Origin: Leuconostoc kimchii IMSNU 11154
GTDB taxonomy: Bacteria > Bacillota > Bacilli > Lactobacillales > Lactobacillaceae
Reading direction: 5' to 3'
Assembly: GCF_000092505.1 (NCBI RefSeq)
Contig: NC_014136.1
Coordinates: forward strand, 1,572,501 to 1,636,500
Length of the DNA stretch: 64,000 nt
Part shown: positions 45,317-53,881 of the stretch, piece by piece
Layout: each line of letters starts with the position of its first letter
How positions within the stretch are numbered: position 1 is the stretch's first letter
Notes under the pieces: model-generated
Told to the model about the DNA's origin: nothing
Seen by the model: only the letters and a program-made list of their open reading frames with translations
Databases searched by the model: none
Position numbers and translations under genes: made by a program

Positions 45317-45416
45317 AAGCAGTATGGTCATGTGAGTAGAATTTTACGAAAAAATTATCGTGTTATTGTGAGAATGATAATATTCTACTGGATTTAATCT
45401 ACCTTACTGCTTTTTT
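45317..45416 (+). terminator. Large structured terminator after hisC
   Basis: Outer arms AAGCAGTA (45317-45324) and TACTGCTT (45405-45412) enclose an inner 8-bp stem AGTAGAAT/ATTCTACT (45335-45342 with 45382-45389) and run into T6. It is unusually long for a simple terminator (about 100 bases). Confidence 0.6.
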
Positions 45417-45419
45417 ATA

Positions 45420-45428
45420 TGGTAAAAT
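45420..45428 (+). promoter_or_regulatory. Extended -10 promoter upstream of purA
   Basis: TGgTAAAAT just after the hisC terminator, giving a 5' UTR of about 175 bases. A second possible -10, TAAAAT at 45480-45485, would start transcription at the edge of the structured leader. Confidence 0.45.
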
Positions 45429-45456
45429 ATATAAGTAAAAGACGTTTCGAGTTTTT

Positions 45457-45469
45457 AATGTTCGTTTTT
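45457..45469 (-). promoter_or_regulatory. Possible PurR box
   Basis: On the minus strand AAAAACGAACATT fits the PurBox consensus AWWWCCGAACWWT at 12 of 13 positions. A second, poorer copy may lie about 15 bases upstream (near 45440-45452). Confidence 0.4.
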
Positions 45470-45488
45470 TACTAAAAAATAAAATGTA

Positions 45489-45607
45489 TGTCCACAGAGG
45501 GACACTCACGGATAGGCGCAAACAGGCCATTGTTGGTTGTTAACGACAAGGCTTTCTCCGATAAACCTATCCCGTCTGAAAGCAGCTGGGGAATGTACTA
45601 GGAGAAA
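45489..45607 (+). ncRNA. Structured purA leader with anti-Shine-Dalgarno, candidate cis-regulatory RNA
   Basis: Hairpin 1: TGTCC/GGACA (45489-45504). Stem 2: GGATAGG (45510-45516) with CCTATCC (45566-45572), enclosing an inner hairpin GCC-a-TTGT/ACAA-GGC (45526-45552). The loop segment TTTCTCC (45553-45559) is an exact complement of GGAGAAA (45601-45607), which contains the purA ribosome site. A ribosome-site-sequestering switch is therefore possible. I do not recognise a known riboswitch class. Confidence 0.5.
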
Positions 45608-45610
45608 AAT

Positions 45611-46894
45611 ATGTCTGGTGTAATTGTTGTTGGCTCGCAGTGGGGCGATGAAGGTAAAGGAAAGATTGTTGATTTTTTTGCTGAAAACGCTGATGCAGTC
45701 GTTCGTTATCAAGGTGGAAATAATGCAGGGCATACGATCTGGCATGGTGAGACGAAATTCGAATTATCAGCTTTACCATCAGGTATTTTGACAAAAGGTC
45801 AGCTAGCAATTCTTGGTAATGGCGTGGTTGTCAACCCTGAAGCTTTGTTAGCAGAAATTGCAGAAGTTGAATCAAAAGGTATTTCAATTGAAAATTTACG
45901 TATTTCAAACCGTGCACATGTGATTATGCCATATCACATTGCGCTTGATAAAGCTGCTGAATCGGCCTCAAATAATCGTATCGGTACAACAAAAAAGGGA
46001 ATTGGACCAGCATATACAGATAAAATTTCCCGTGTTGGGATTCGTGTAGCTGATTTAATTGATCCAGAGGTTTTTGCTAAGTTACTTAAATCCTATCTAC
46101 CATTTAAAAATAAACAATTGACTAAATTATATGGCGAAGAAGCTTTGGATTATGACACAATTTATAATACTTATGTTGAATATGGTCGTCAATTGGCACC
46201 CTATGTTACCGACACATCTTACTTATTAGGCCAATTAATGGCCAATAAGAAACGCGTGGTTTTTGAAGGTGCTCAAGGCATTATGTTAGATGTGGATCAC
46301 GGGACATATCCCTATGTTACAAGCTCTAACCCGACTGCTGGTGGCGTCATGAACGGCGCTGGTGTAGGACCTAAGCAAATACAAGATGTTGTGGGTGTTA
46401 TTAAAGCCTATACATCACGTGTTGGAGAAGGACCGTTTCCAACTGAATTGCATGATAACATCGCAGATCATATTCGCGAAGTTGGGCATGAATATGGCGT
46501 TGTGACTAAGCGTCCCCGACGTATTGGTTGGTTAGACGCTGTGGCCTTAAGGCATGCCGTACAGGTTTCAGGATTGACTAAGTTGGCAATTAACTCTCTT
46601 GATGTATTGTCTGGCCTTAAGGAGCTAAAAATTGCAACCTCATATACTTATAAGGGTGAAGAAATTCACCATTTTCCAGCCTCAGACGCGTGGTTTGAAG
46701 GCTTGGATGTGAATTGTGAAACGCTTCCAGGATGGGATGAAGACATCACTGGCGTGACATCGTTTGATCAATTACCAGTCAATGCACAAAATTACTTGAA
46801 ACGTATATCCGAGTTGCTCGAAGTTGAATTGTTGAGCTTTGCGGTGGGGCCAAAACCTGAAGAGACACATCTTCTGAGTGAAGTTTGGCAATGA
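45611..46894 (+). CDS. purA: Adenylosuccinate synthetase
   Basis: 427 residues. Joins IMP and aspartate with GTP on the route to AMP. GTP loop [11 protein letters not shown] at the start with the catalytic Asp; 'NAGHTIWHG' with catalytic His; '[14 protein letters not shown]'; '[25 protein letters not shown]'. Ribosome site AGGAG 6 bases upstream, which can pair with an upstream leader segment. It is a single gene. Confidence 0.97.
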   Translation: MSGVIVVGSQWGDEGKGKIVDFFAENADAVVRYQGGNNAGHTIWHGETKFELSALPSGILTKGQLAILGNGVVVNPEALLAEIAEVESKGISIENLRISNRAHVIMPYHIALDKAAESASNNRIGTTKKGIGPAYTDKISRVGIRVADLIDPEVFAKLLKSYLPFKNKQLTKLYGEEALDYDTIYNTYVEYGRQLAPYVTDTSYLLGQLMANKKRVVFEGAQGIMLDVDHGTYPYVTSSNPTAGGVMNGAGVGPKQIQDVVGVIKAYTSRVGEGPFPTELHDNIADHIREVGHEYGVVTKRPRRIGWLDAVALRHAVQVSGLTKLAINSLDVLSGLKELKIATSYTYKGEEIHHFPASDAWFEGLDVNCETLPGWDEDITGVTSFDQLPVNAQNYLKRISELLEVELLSFAVGPKPEETHLLSEVWQ

Positions 46895-46917
46895 TTTTTC
46901 CAGTATAAATATGTGTA

Positions 46918-46926
46918 TGGTACAAT
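46918..46926 (+). promoter_or_regulatory. Extended -10 promoter next to a start codon (leaderless prediction)
   Basis: TGgTACAAT ends 6 bases before the ATG at 46933, the same geometry as at recG. No Shine-Dalgarno sequence precedes the gene. Confidence 0.55.
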
Positions 46927-46932
46927 TGTTTT

Positions 46933-47445
46933 ATGAAAATAAGAAACTCAGATTTACTATTTGTTCGTAGTCAGCATCATGATATTGATGAGGCAATAAC
47001 TGCTTCAACTGGTGAATATGTACATGTGGCAATTGTTATTGATGAAAAAACTGTGATTCATGCAACATCGCGTTTTGGGGTTGTAACACAAACACTTAGT
47101 GACTTTTTAAAAACGTTTGAACATGCGGATGTTTATCGGCCAACAATTGAAAATCTAGCTGGCGTTGTTACGCGCGCGCAACAGGCTAACCAACGTCCTT
47201 ATAATTTTTCGTTTTATCCAGATGACCCAGGATTTTATTGCTCACAATTAGTAGTCATGGCATTTGCAGATGTATTAACAATTGAAGAGCAACCGATGCA
47301 ATTTGGTGATGGGAAGCAAGAAATATCAGACTTTTGGCAAGATTATTACGCCAAATTAGGTGTTGCGGTACCGTTAAATAAGCCAGGCACCAATCCTAGC
47401 CAGCTAGCTCACTTAGATGAGTTTCAATTGGTTGGTGTACTATAA
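46933..47445 (+). CDS. YiiX/YebB-like permuted NlpC/P60 cysteine hydrolase
   Basis: 170 residues. The circularly permuted papain-like fold: catalytic His31 ('YVHVAIVI') precedes Cys103 ('GFYCSQLVVMAF'), as in the YiiX family. 'MKIRNSDLLFVRS' is the usual beginning. No signal peptide, so it should act in the cytoplasm. Members cut amide or ester bonds in peptides or lipids; the substrate here is unknown. No ribosome site, and a -10 box sits directly upstream. Confidence 0.82.
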   Translation: MKIRNSDLLFVRSQHHDIDEAITASTGEYVHVAIVIDEKTVIHATSRFGVVTQTLSDFLKTFEHADVYRPTIENLAGVVTRAQQANQRPYNFSFYPDDPGFYCSQLVVMAFADVLTIEEQPMQFGDGKQEISDFWQDYYAKLGVAVPLNKPGTNPSQLAHLDEFQLVGVL

Positions 47446-47470
47446 ATGATGTGTCACGAATGATGATGAA

Positions 47471-47511
47471 AAAATGCCTGATAGTAAGTATGTTTACTAT
47501 CAGGCATTTTT
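47471..47511. terminator. Bidirectional terminator between convergent genes
   Basis: 17-bp stem AAAATGCCTGATAGTAA with its complement (47494-47510), 6-base loop, A/T-rich on both outer sides. It serves the hydrolase gene on + and the DUF2075 gene on -. Confidence 0.9.
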
Positions 47512-47560
47512 GTGTATGTCAAAGCACCTATGTTTTTACTATAAGTGATCAGTTATTTCT

Positions 47561-48736
47561 TCAAGACAACTGATTATCATGTTGTAAGGTAACTAATCGT
47601 TCTCTTAATGCATCATCATACGCAGTTAAATACAAACCATATTTCCCACGTTTAATTAATACATTCAACACATTAGCGATAAAGTCTTGATATTGTGCTG
47701 GCGTGAATTGTAAATCTTGACGTTTTTTGAAAATTTCTTTATGTGAATATTTTTCTGGTAAAACAGTCATATGATCTGTTTTAGCATCATAACCAAAAGA
47801 TGGGCCAATAATCATGCCAACATAATTCAAGTCGAAGCCTTGTAATGTGTAAATTGTCCCTACCTGAGTGATAGAAGATTCACGTTTTGCCCAATGTGTC
47901 CGTTGCGGATCCCATTCATCCCAAGGCAAAGAGAACGTATCCATTTCAACATTATGACGACCGTTAATTCTTGGAAATCCAGATGTTGCTACGACACGGC
48001 TTAAGCCAACTGTTTTATTTTTAGATTTTATTTTTTCATAGAGGGCACCTGCAGTTGAAAATACCTCAAATTCAAAATTACTATCGTTGGGAAAGGGTGT
48101 GAGGGGGTTTTGGGCCGTAAGATTATCCAGCCAATTAATCTGCGATTCGCTAGCAATCATACGATATTGAAAGTCCATATTAAATTGCTGATATGGATTG
48201 TCACCTATTGTATTTAATAATAGCTCTTGCGACCAATACATTTTAGATTGAAAAACTTGATTGAAATCATAAACCACGACAACAATTTTAGCTAATTGCA
48301 TCAGATCAGTGAGTTGGTTTTTGCCGCGATAATGAGCGTAAGGCTCTGACTTTGAATATAGTAAGTGGGCCTCATCTACAAAAATAACATCGTATTTGCG
48401 ATGGTTTTTCTGTGCATCGTTGATGAGAGCTGTTGGTCGGCGAATATCACGTGGATTAAGTCCGGGAAAGTCTTTTGCCATATCCTGATAAGCTTTATAA
48501 AGTTCAGGATGATTGACTACCAGAGCAGTTTTGTACTGCGAGTCAGTCATGTATTGTTTGACCAACTGCATGAGAACAACTGATTTCCCAGTGCCAGCGG
48601 CGCCTTGAATAATCGCAACAGCATGTTGCTTTTTAAGCAAGCTGTCATGAATATAAGTATTTAACTGAGTGATAACATGTTGTTGATCATCAGATAATTG
48701 ATCAATTAAAAACTGTGCTTCCAAAATTTTGTTCAT
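47561..48736 (-). CDS. DUF2075 helicase-like protein
   Basis: 391 residues. Superfamily 1-type P-loop NTPase of the DUF2075 group: Walker A GAAGTGKSVVL, Walker B VFVDEAHLL, then 'VVYDFNQVFQ', and a late helicase motif 'GTIYTLQGFDLNYVGMIIGPS'. It has no accessory nuclease domain, unlike longer relatives. The biological role is not established; relatives are linked to RNA/DNA handling. The minus-strand promoter has TATAAT (48760-48765) and a GAGG ribosome site. It is flanked by terminators on both sides. Confidence 0.85.
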   Translation of the reverse strand: MNKILEAQFLIDQLSDDQQHVITQLNTYIHDSLLKKQHAVAIIQGAAGTGKSVVLMQLVKQYMTDSQYKTALVVNHPELYKAYQDMAKDFPGLNPRDIRRPTALINDAQKNHRKYDVIFVDEAHLLYSKSEPYAHYRGKNQLTDLMQLAKIVVVVYDFNQVFQSKMYWSQELLLNTIGDNPYQQFNMDFQYRMIASESQINWLDNLTAQNPLTPFPNDSNFEFEVFSTAGALYEKIKSKNKTVGLSRVVATSGFPRINGRHNVEMDTFSLPWDEWDPQRTHWAKRESSITQVGTIYTLQGFDLNYVGMIIGPSFGYDAKTDHMTVLPEKYSHKEIFKKRQDLQFTPAQYQDFIANVLNVLIKRGKYGLYLTAYDDALRERLVTLQHDNQLS

Positions 48737-48759
48737 TATAAATTACCTCATTAATAAAC

Positions 48760-48765
48760 ATTATA
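48760..48765 (-). promoter_or_regulatory. -10 box for the DUF2075 gene
   Basis: TATAAT read on the minus strand, 24 bases before the start codon. No clear -35. Confidence 0.45.
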
Positions 48766-48789
48766 CTATAACATGTTACACATCAAAGT

Positions 48790-48836
48790 AAAAATGGGTG
48801 GCATGTGTTTGGCCTCATACCAAACACATGCCACCC
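48790..48836 (-). terminator. Terminator of the Clp ATPase gene
   Basis: Perfect 17-bp stem GGGTGGCATGTGTTTGG with its complement, 7-base loop, followed on the minus strand by ATTTTT. Confidence 0.9.
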
Positions 48837-48867
48837 AGTGGCACTTTTTAAATTAAGCTTTGACATA

Positions 48868-50919
48868 CTAATTTTCGGAAATGACAATGTCATTTGTGAT
48901 ATTGTCAATATCTGCAAATAATTGTGTACTTTCTGGATGTTCTAAATAATAATCAGCTAGATGATCTGCGATTTTGTCTTGTAATACCCGACGAAGAGGT
49001 CGTGCACCAAGTGTTGGATTATAGCCTAATTCGGCCAGTTTAGCTTTAGCGGCATCACTGACGCGCACATTTAAATGATTATCAGCCAAGTTGACATTCA
49101 TGTCAGCTATCATAAGGTCTACAATTGATAGTAAATGCGTTTTTGATAATTGTTGGAATTCAATAATGTCATCAAAACGGTTCAAAAATTCAGGTCGGAA
49201 ATAACTTTCCAAGCGTTGCAGTAGACGGCTCTGAGAATCAATTTGATTAAATCCCATTGGTGTGTTGCCTGTGTCTGTTGAGCCAGCGTTAGATGTCATA
49301 ATAATAACAGTGTCTTTAAAGCTGACAACATGTCCTTGTGCATCTGTTAGGCGACCATCATCCAAGATTTGTAAAAACATATTCATAACATCAGGATGCG
49401 CTTTTTCTGCCTCGTCAATCAAAATCAATGAGTAGGGGTGACGACGAACTTGTTCGGTTAGTTGGCCAGCTTCTTCATAACCAACATATCCAGCAGGCGC
49501 ACCAATCATTTTCGAAACAGCATGTTTTTCCATATACTCTGACATGTCAAAACGAATTAAGGCTTCTTTGCTGCCAAACATTTCTTTGGCAAGTTGTTTA
49601 GCTAATTCTGTCTTACCTACACCAGTTGGTCCAACAAAGAGGAATGATCCAATTGGACGACCAGATTTGGTTAAACCAATACGATTTCGGCGAATCGCTT
49701 TAGCGACAGTTTGAACAGCTAATTCTTGTCCGATGACATGATCTGACAAATGGCTGTCAAGCTCTTGCAACTGATTTGCTTCATTATCCTTTAAGTCACC
49801 GACGGGAATATCAGTTTTGTCTTCGATGATTTTTAAAATATCTTTTTCAGTAATGGTTTGAGGTTTAAACATTTCAGGATGAGCCTCGACTTGTACTTTT
49901 TGAGATTCAAGTTGATTCGTTTGATCTCGCCAATAACTAGCCTTTTCGAAATCTTCCTTGTCAATGGCCTCTTGCTTTAGTTTATCAGCAGTATCTATTT
50001 TAGATTGAATTGCCTTAGGGTCTGTAATTGTCATCGTTAGGTTTTTCCGTGAGCCAGCCTCGTCAATCAAATCAATCGCCTTATCTGGTAAAAATCGTTC
50101 AGGGATGTAGCGGTCGGATAAGTCAACTGCTGCAGCAATAGCATCATCTGTAAAACGAACATGATGATAAGCTTCATAGCGTTGTTGGATACCTTTTAGG
50201 ATTGTAACCGTGGCTTCCTTAGATGGTTCTTCAACTTGAACAGGTTGGAAACGACGTGCAATAGCACCATCTTTTTCAATTTTTCGGTACTCATTCAATG
50301 TTGTTGCACCGATTAATTGGAACTCACCTCGAGCAAGTGCAGGTTTTAAAATATTACCAGCATCCATACCGCCTTCAGCATTACCAGCACCCATAATTTC
50401 GTGTACCTCATCGATAAAGAGAATCACATCATCATTCTCGGCAACTTCTTTCATCAACTGGCGCATACGTGCTTCAAACTGACCACGCATGGCAGTGCCT
50501 TGCACCATAGCAGACATATCTAAGCGAATGACTTCCTTAGAACGTAGCTTTTCGGGCACTTTATTAGCAACAATTGCTTGAGCAAGTCCTTCAACAACCG
50601 CTGTTTTACCAACACCAGGCTCGCCAATTAGAACTGGATTATTTTTGGTACGACGATTGAGAATTTCAATTGTACGTGCAACCTCTAAGTCACGGCCAAT
50701 AACAGGATCAAGTTTGCCTTCACGTGCTTGTTGCGTTAAATTAATACCGTATTCTTCTAATAATGTTGGTCGTTTCTTATTTTTATCTTTTTTATTTTGT
50801 TGTTGTGAGCCAAAATTGGCTTGGCTGTTATCTTGCGCGGATTGCATTTGATCGTTCATAGCGCGCATCATTTCGTCAAAATTAATGTTACTAAATCCAA
50901 ATGGGTCTTGTGATGCCAT
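48868..50919 (-). CDS. Clp ATPase, ClpE-like without N-terminal zinc finger
   Basis: 683 residues with two AAA+ modules. A short N-terminal region rich in Asp, Asn, Met and Gln (1-50) replaces the zinc finger of ClpE. AAA-1: [16 protein letters not shown]; '[16 protein letters not shown]' and '[12 protein letters not shown]' look ClpE-like. A UVR-type coiled segment ('[21 protein letters not shown]') is the middle part. AAA-2: [12 protein letters not shown] and [10 protein letters not shown]. Protein unfolding/disaggregation under stress. A CIRCE lies upstream of its promoter. No ribosome site is visible in the 20 bases before ATG; a purine-rich GAAAGGAAAGG lies about 60 bases upstream. ClpL is the alternative name. 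Confidence 0.92.
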   Translation of the reverse strand: MASQDPFGFSNINFDEMMRAMNDQMQSAQDNSQANFGSQQQNKKDKNKKRPTLLEEYGINLTQQAREGKLDPVIGRDLEVARTIEILNRRTKNNPVLIGEPGVGKTAVVEGLAQAIVANKVPEKLRSKEVIRLDMSAMVQGTAMRGQFEARMRQLMKEVAENDDVILFIDEVHEIMGAGNAEGGMDAGNILKPALARGEFQLIGATTLNEYRKIEKDGAIARRFQPVQVEEPSKEATVTILKGIQQRYEAYHHVRFTDDAIAAAVDLSDRYIPERFLPDKAIDLIDEAGSRKNLTMTITDPKAIQSKIDTADKLKQEAIDKEDFEKASYWRDQTNQLESQKVQVEAHPEMFKPQTITEKDILKIIEDKTDIPVGDLKDNEANQLQELDSHLSDHVIGQELAVQTVAKAIRRNRIGLTKSGRPIGSFLFVGPTGVGKTELAKQLAKEMFGSKEALIRFDMSEYMEKHAVSKMIGAPAGYVGYEEAGQLTEQVRRHPYSLILIDEAEKAHPDVMNMFLQILDDGRLTDAQGHVVSFKDTVIIMTSNAGSTDTGNTPMGFNQIDSQSRLLQRLESYFRPEFLNRFDDIIEFQQLSKTHLLSIVDLMIADMNVNLADNHLNVRVSDAAKAKLAELGYNPTLGARPLRRVLQDKIADHLADYYLEHPESTQLFADIDNITNDIVISEN

Positions 50920-51005
50920 AGTATCAAGTCGTGCAAAATAATACCACTAAAAGTAAAACTACTTTCAGTTACCTTGCACCTTTCCTTTCTATTTAATATG
51001 CCTTA

Positions 51006-51033
51006 AGTATAACACCCTAAGATTAAATTGCAA
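51006..51033 (-). promoter_or_regulatory. Promoter of the Clp ATPase gene
   Basis: On the minus strand TTGCAA, a 16-base spacer and TATACT. It predicts a 5' UTR of about 80 bases with a 9-bp hairpin (50946-50967). Confidence 0.65.
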
Positions 51034-51039
51034 TTAAAA

Positions 51040-51066
51040 TTAGCACTCGTTTGTATTGAGTGCTAA
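51040..51066. promoter_or_regulatory. CIRCE operator (HrcA site)
   Basis: TTAGCACTC-N9-GAGTGCTAA, a perfect match to the CIRCE consensus. It overlaps the -35 of the rightward promoter and lies 7 bases behind the -35 of the leftward one, so HrcA could control both. Confidence 0.97.
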
Positions 51067-51083
51067 AATAAATGTTGTATAAT
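51056..51083 (+). promoter_or_regulatory. Promoter of the 57-residue protein gene
   Basis: TTGAGT (inside CIRCE), a 16-base spacer and TATAAT. Confidence 0.65.
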
Positions 51084-51101
51084 AGGTATGAGGTATTAAT
51101 A

Positions 51102-51275
51102 ATGGATTACGAACAACAATTAAATGATTTACGTGATGGCAAAATTAATCAAATAGATATCACACCAGAGACTTTTCCAGATTTTCAGAAAATTTGGCGG
51201 GATTTCCCATCTCAGAACCGAATTCGCGGTATTGCGGGAAAACAAGGCCACGTCAAATATGTCCGTGCAAATTAG
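51102..51275 (+). CDS. Small 57-residue protein behind a CIRCE promoter
   Basis: Starts at ATG 51102 (GAGG 8 bases upstream); an earlier ATG at 51072 lies before the -10 box and cannot be used from this promoter. Sequence begins MDYEQQLNDLRDGKINQIDI and ends GHVKYVRAN. It is soluble, with an acidic first half and a basic second half ('RDFPSQNRIRGIAGKQG'). No function recognised. The heat-shock operator suggests a stress role. Confidence 0.8.
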   Translation: MDYEQQLNDLRDGKINQIDITPETFPDFQKIWRDFPSQNRIRGIAGKQGHVKYVRAN

Positions 51276-51297
51276 TCGGCAAAAGCATATCTTTTTA

Positions 51298-51306
51298 TGC
51301 TACAAT
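51298..51306 (+). promoter_or_regulatory. Extended -10 promoter of mreB
   Basis: TGcTACAAT, 71 bases before the mreB GTG. Its upstream part overlaps a small hairpin AGCATA/TATGCT. Confidence 0.5.
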
Positions 51307-51376
51307 ACTATAAGTTAAGCATAAAATAAGGTGTGCATATTTTTTGATAACAGAAAGCACAAAAGGGGCAAGCATA

Positions 51377-52384
51377 GTGGCATTTTCATTTGGACAACGA
51401 AACGTCGGTATCGATCTTGGTACGGCCAACACATATGTATATATTGAAGGGCGCGGTATTGTGTTACGTGAGCCGTCTGTTGTGGCACGTAATACGCAAA
51501 CAAACGAAGTTGTTGCTGTAGGGTCTGAAGCTAAAGATATGCTTGGTCGAACACCCGCCAGTATTGCAGCTATCCGTCCAATGCGTGATGGTGTTATTGC
51601 GGATTATGACACGACAGTGGCAATGATTCGTTATTATTTGCAAAAAGCATTGGGTGGCCGTATTGGAAAGCCTTATGTGACCATCGGTGTGCCCTCCGGT
51701 GTTACGGCGGTTGAGCGTCGCGCTGTTATTGACGCTGCCCGTGTGGCAGGTGCTCGTGATGCGTATGTCATTGAAGAGCCCTTTGCTGCTGCAGTTGGTG
51801 CAGGGTTACCTGTTATGGATCCAACTGGTTCCATGGTTGTAGATATGGGTGGTGGAACCACGGATGTTGCAACTATTTCGTTAGGTGGTATTGTATCAAG
51901 CCGGTCAATTCGTATTGCTGGTGATAAGTTAGATGAGGCCATTGCTAACTTCGTACGTAACAAGTACGATGTGACTATTGGAGAACCGACAGCTGAAAGA
52001 CTAAAAATTGAGATTGGGGCGGCGTCATTAGAATTAGCAAGAACTTTGCCCGATGCCTCTGTCAGAGGCCGCGATTTATTGACAGGCTTACCAAAAACAA
52101 TTGACGTGACTGCAGAAGATGTGGCGACAGCTATTCAAGAGCCTGTACAAGAAATTGTTGTTGCAATACGTGAGACGTTAGAATCGACGCAACCGGAGTT
52201 AGCAGCTGATGTCATTGATCATGGTATGGTCTTGACAGGTGGTGGTGCTATGTTACGCGATATGGACAAAATTATACAAGAGGCAACAAAGGTGCCAGTC
52301 TTAATTGCTAATGAACCGCTTGATGCTGTAGCAATTGGTACAGGTGAAGCGTTGAAGTCCATTGATGTTATGCGACAACGTTAA
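51377..52384 (+). CDS. mreB: Rod-shape protein MreB (actin-like)
   Basis: 335 residues from GTG 51377, chosen because AAAAGGGG lies 8 bases upstream and the protein start ([19 protein letters not shown]) fits the family; a longer frame from 51344 is less likely. The ATP-binding phosphate loops are 'GIDLGTANT' and '[12 protein letters not shown]'; '[11 protein letters not shown]' binds adenosine. It directs side-wall synthesis. mreC and mreD follow. A terminator hairpin lies between mreB and mreC. Confidence 0.96.
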   Translation: MAFSFGQRNVGIDLGTANTYVYIEGRGIVLREPSVVARNTQTNEVVAVGSEAKDMLGRTPASIAAIRPMRDGVIADYDTTVAMIRYYLQKALGGRIGKPYVTIGVPSGVTAVERRAVIDAARVAGARDAYVIEEPFAAAVGAGLPVMDPTGSMVVDMGGGTTDVATISLGGIVSSRSIRIAGDKLDEAIANFVRNKYDVTIGEPTAERLKIEIGAASLELARTLPDASVRGRDLLTGLPKTIDVTAEDVATAIQEPVQEIVVAIRETLESTQPELAADVIDHGMVLTGGGAMLRDMDKIIQEATKVPVLIANEPLDAVAIGTGEALKSIDVMRQR

Positions 52385-52410
52385 TCATTAATTAAGATAA
52401 TCGAACACCA

Positions 52411-52440
52411 GCGTAGCGCTTGCGCTACGCTTTTATTTTT
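52411..52440 (+). terminator. Terminator between mreB and mreC
   Basis: Perfect 9-bp GC-rich stem GCGTAGCGC/GCGCTACGC with a 2-base spacer (effective 4-base loop) and TTTTATTTTT. No new promoter is seen before mreC, so it should lower, not abolish, mreCD expression. Confidence 0.8.
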
Positions 52441-52459
52441 GAAACAAGGGGACAACAAG

Positions 52460-53317
52460 ATGCGTAAACTATTTTCGTCACGCGCCGTTGTAACAATTAT
52501 TATTTCCTGCATTGTGATTGTGGGGTTAATTGCAGGGTCTAACTGGTGGGCGAAGCGAACGAATCAACCACCATTTATACAACGCTTTGGTAATGATTTA
52601 GCTGGCGGTGTTAGTCGTGTTATTTCTGTGCCAACGACGGCAATCGGTCGCACAGCAAATAGCATTGGCAATTTATTAGATACGTTTGAAGAGAATCAAG
52701 CATTGAAATCAAAAATTGATGAGTTTGCACAAGATAAGGTTCGGTTGCAGACAGTGGAGGAGGAAAATGCTTCACTTAAAAAGCAACTCAAACTCGAAGC
52801 CACACTCACTGATTATAAGACGGTTTCTGCTGTGACGATTAGTCGTTCGCCAAGCACATGGCAATCACAACTTGTTATTAATAAAGGATTAAATTCAGGT
52901 CTTAAAAAAGGCATGCCAGTATTGGCGGGTGCCGGCATTATCGGGCGAATCAGTGAGGTGAATACGACCAATTCAAAAGTGGCGTTAATTTCAGATACCA
53001 GTGAAGATGCTAATCGATTTGCAATTACGATTAAGGGTGAAAATGGTGATGTTAATGGTATTGTCACGAATTTTAATCGTGAGAAAAATCAATTGATTAT
53101 GGGCCAAGTGACGTCTGATAATAAAATTAAATCAGGTGATCTTGTTGAAACATCTGGTTTAGGTGGCGTTATTCCTTCTGGATTGTATGTTGGCAAGGTA
53201 GCCAGCGTTTCTAAAGATGACTACGGTTTGTCGAAACGCATCAATATTGAACCAGCTGCCGATTTGGGCAACATTACAACAGTCGTTGTTGCAGTATCAG
53301 AGATTGGAGCGCAATAA
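52460..53317 (+). CDS. mreC: Rod-shape protein MreC
   Basis: 285 residues from ATG 52460 behind AAGGGGA. One N-terminal helix (about 9-27), a coiled coil (about 75-115, 'ENQALKSKIDEFAQDKVRLQ'), then the two beta-barrel MreC domain ('GLKKGMPVLAGAGIIGRISE', 'GLGGVIPSGLYVGKV'). It scaffolds the elongasome outside the membrane. The stop overlaps the mreD start by one base. Confidence 0.95.
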   Translation: MRKLFSSRAVVTIIISCIVIVGLIAGSNWWAKRTNQPPFIQRFGNDLAGGVSRVISVPTTAIGRTANSIGNLLDTFEENQALKSKIDEFAQDKVRLQTVEEENASLKKQLKLEATLTDYKTVSAVTISRSPSTWQSQLVINKGLNSGLKKGMPVLAGAGIIGRISEVNTTNSKVALISDTSEDANRFAITIKGENGDVNGIVTNFNREKNQLIMGQVTSDNKIKSGDLVETSGLGGVIPSGLYVGKVASVSKDDYGLSKRINIEPAADLGNITTVVVAVSEIGAQ

Positions 53318-53844
53318 TGGCATTTTGGCAGTTAACACGGTTGCGTGTTGTTTATCCAGTTGTGTTGATCTTTCTTCTATTTGTTGATGGCTCTTTGATG
53401 GCTGGTATGGGTGGTATTTTTACTGCGTTTCCATGGTATATTTTACCAACCCTCACATTAGGATGGTTGTTTTATGGTGTTCAGTTCGAAGTAGAACCTG
53501 ATGTGCCACTTTGGGTATATGTCATTTTGATAGGCGTCTTGTTTGATATGTATTATACAGGTATTTTTGGTACCTATACGTTGGCATTTGCTGTTGCCGT
53601 TGCTGTAATGAAACAGTGTCATAAGGTATTAGATGACCGTCTACTGAGCGGTTTATCTGTGTTCTTGATTGGATTAGTTAGCTTTTTAGTTGTAACCTAT
53701 GTCGCCGGATTTATAATTGGTATTGCAAATGTTAGTTTGACGACTTTTTTTATGTTCGAAGTATTGCCAACGGTCATTCTAAACACTGTGATTGTCGCGC
53801 TTTGTTACTATCCAATTTTGTCCTTATTTCAATTTTTGAGATAG
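53317..53844 (+). CDS. mreD: Rod-shape protein MreD
   Basis: 175 residues, about five membrane helices. Family pattern around 'LPTLTLGWLFYGVQFEVEPDVPLWVYVILIG' (shortened: LTLGWLFYGVQFEV) and 'GVLFDMYYTGIFGTYTLAF'. Integral membrane partner of MreC. Ends the operon 3 bases before the T-box promoter -35. Confidence 0.93.
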   Translation: MAFWQLTRLRVVYPVVLIFLLFVDGSLMAGMGGIFTAFPWYILPTLTLGWLFYGVQFEVEPDVPLWVYVILIGVLFDMYYTGIFGTYTLAFAVAVAVMKQCHKVLDDRLLSGLSVFLIGLVSFLVVTYVAGFIIGIANVSLTTFFMFEVLPTVILNTVIVALCYYPILSLFQFLR

Positions 53845-53847
53845 TTC

Positions 53848-53875
53848 TTGACAAACTAAAAAAAAAGACTAAAAT
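53848..53875 (+). promoter_or_regulatory. Promoter of the ABC transporter operon
   Basis: TTGACA, 16-base spacer, TAAAAT. Confidence 0.75.
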
Positions 53876-53881
53876 AAGAGG

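Noticed and set aside
45489..45607. T-box, ZTP, purine or THF riboswitch in the purA leader
   Set aside because: No T-box core (TGGNACC), no purine-riboswitch junction pattern, no ZTP GACTGGCG/CCGCCTGGGC and no THF consensus could be found, so a known class is not claimed.
51072..51101. Earlier ATG for the 57-residue protein
   Set aside because: It lies upstream of the -10 box (51078-51083), so it would not be transcribed from the visible promoter.
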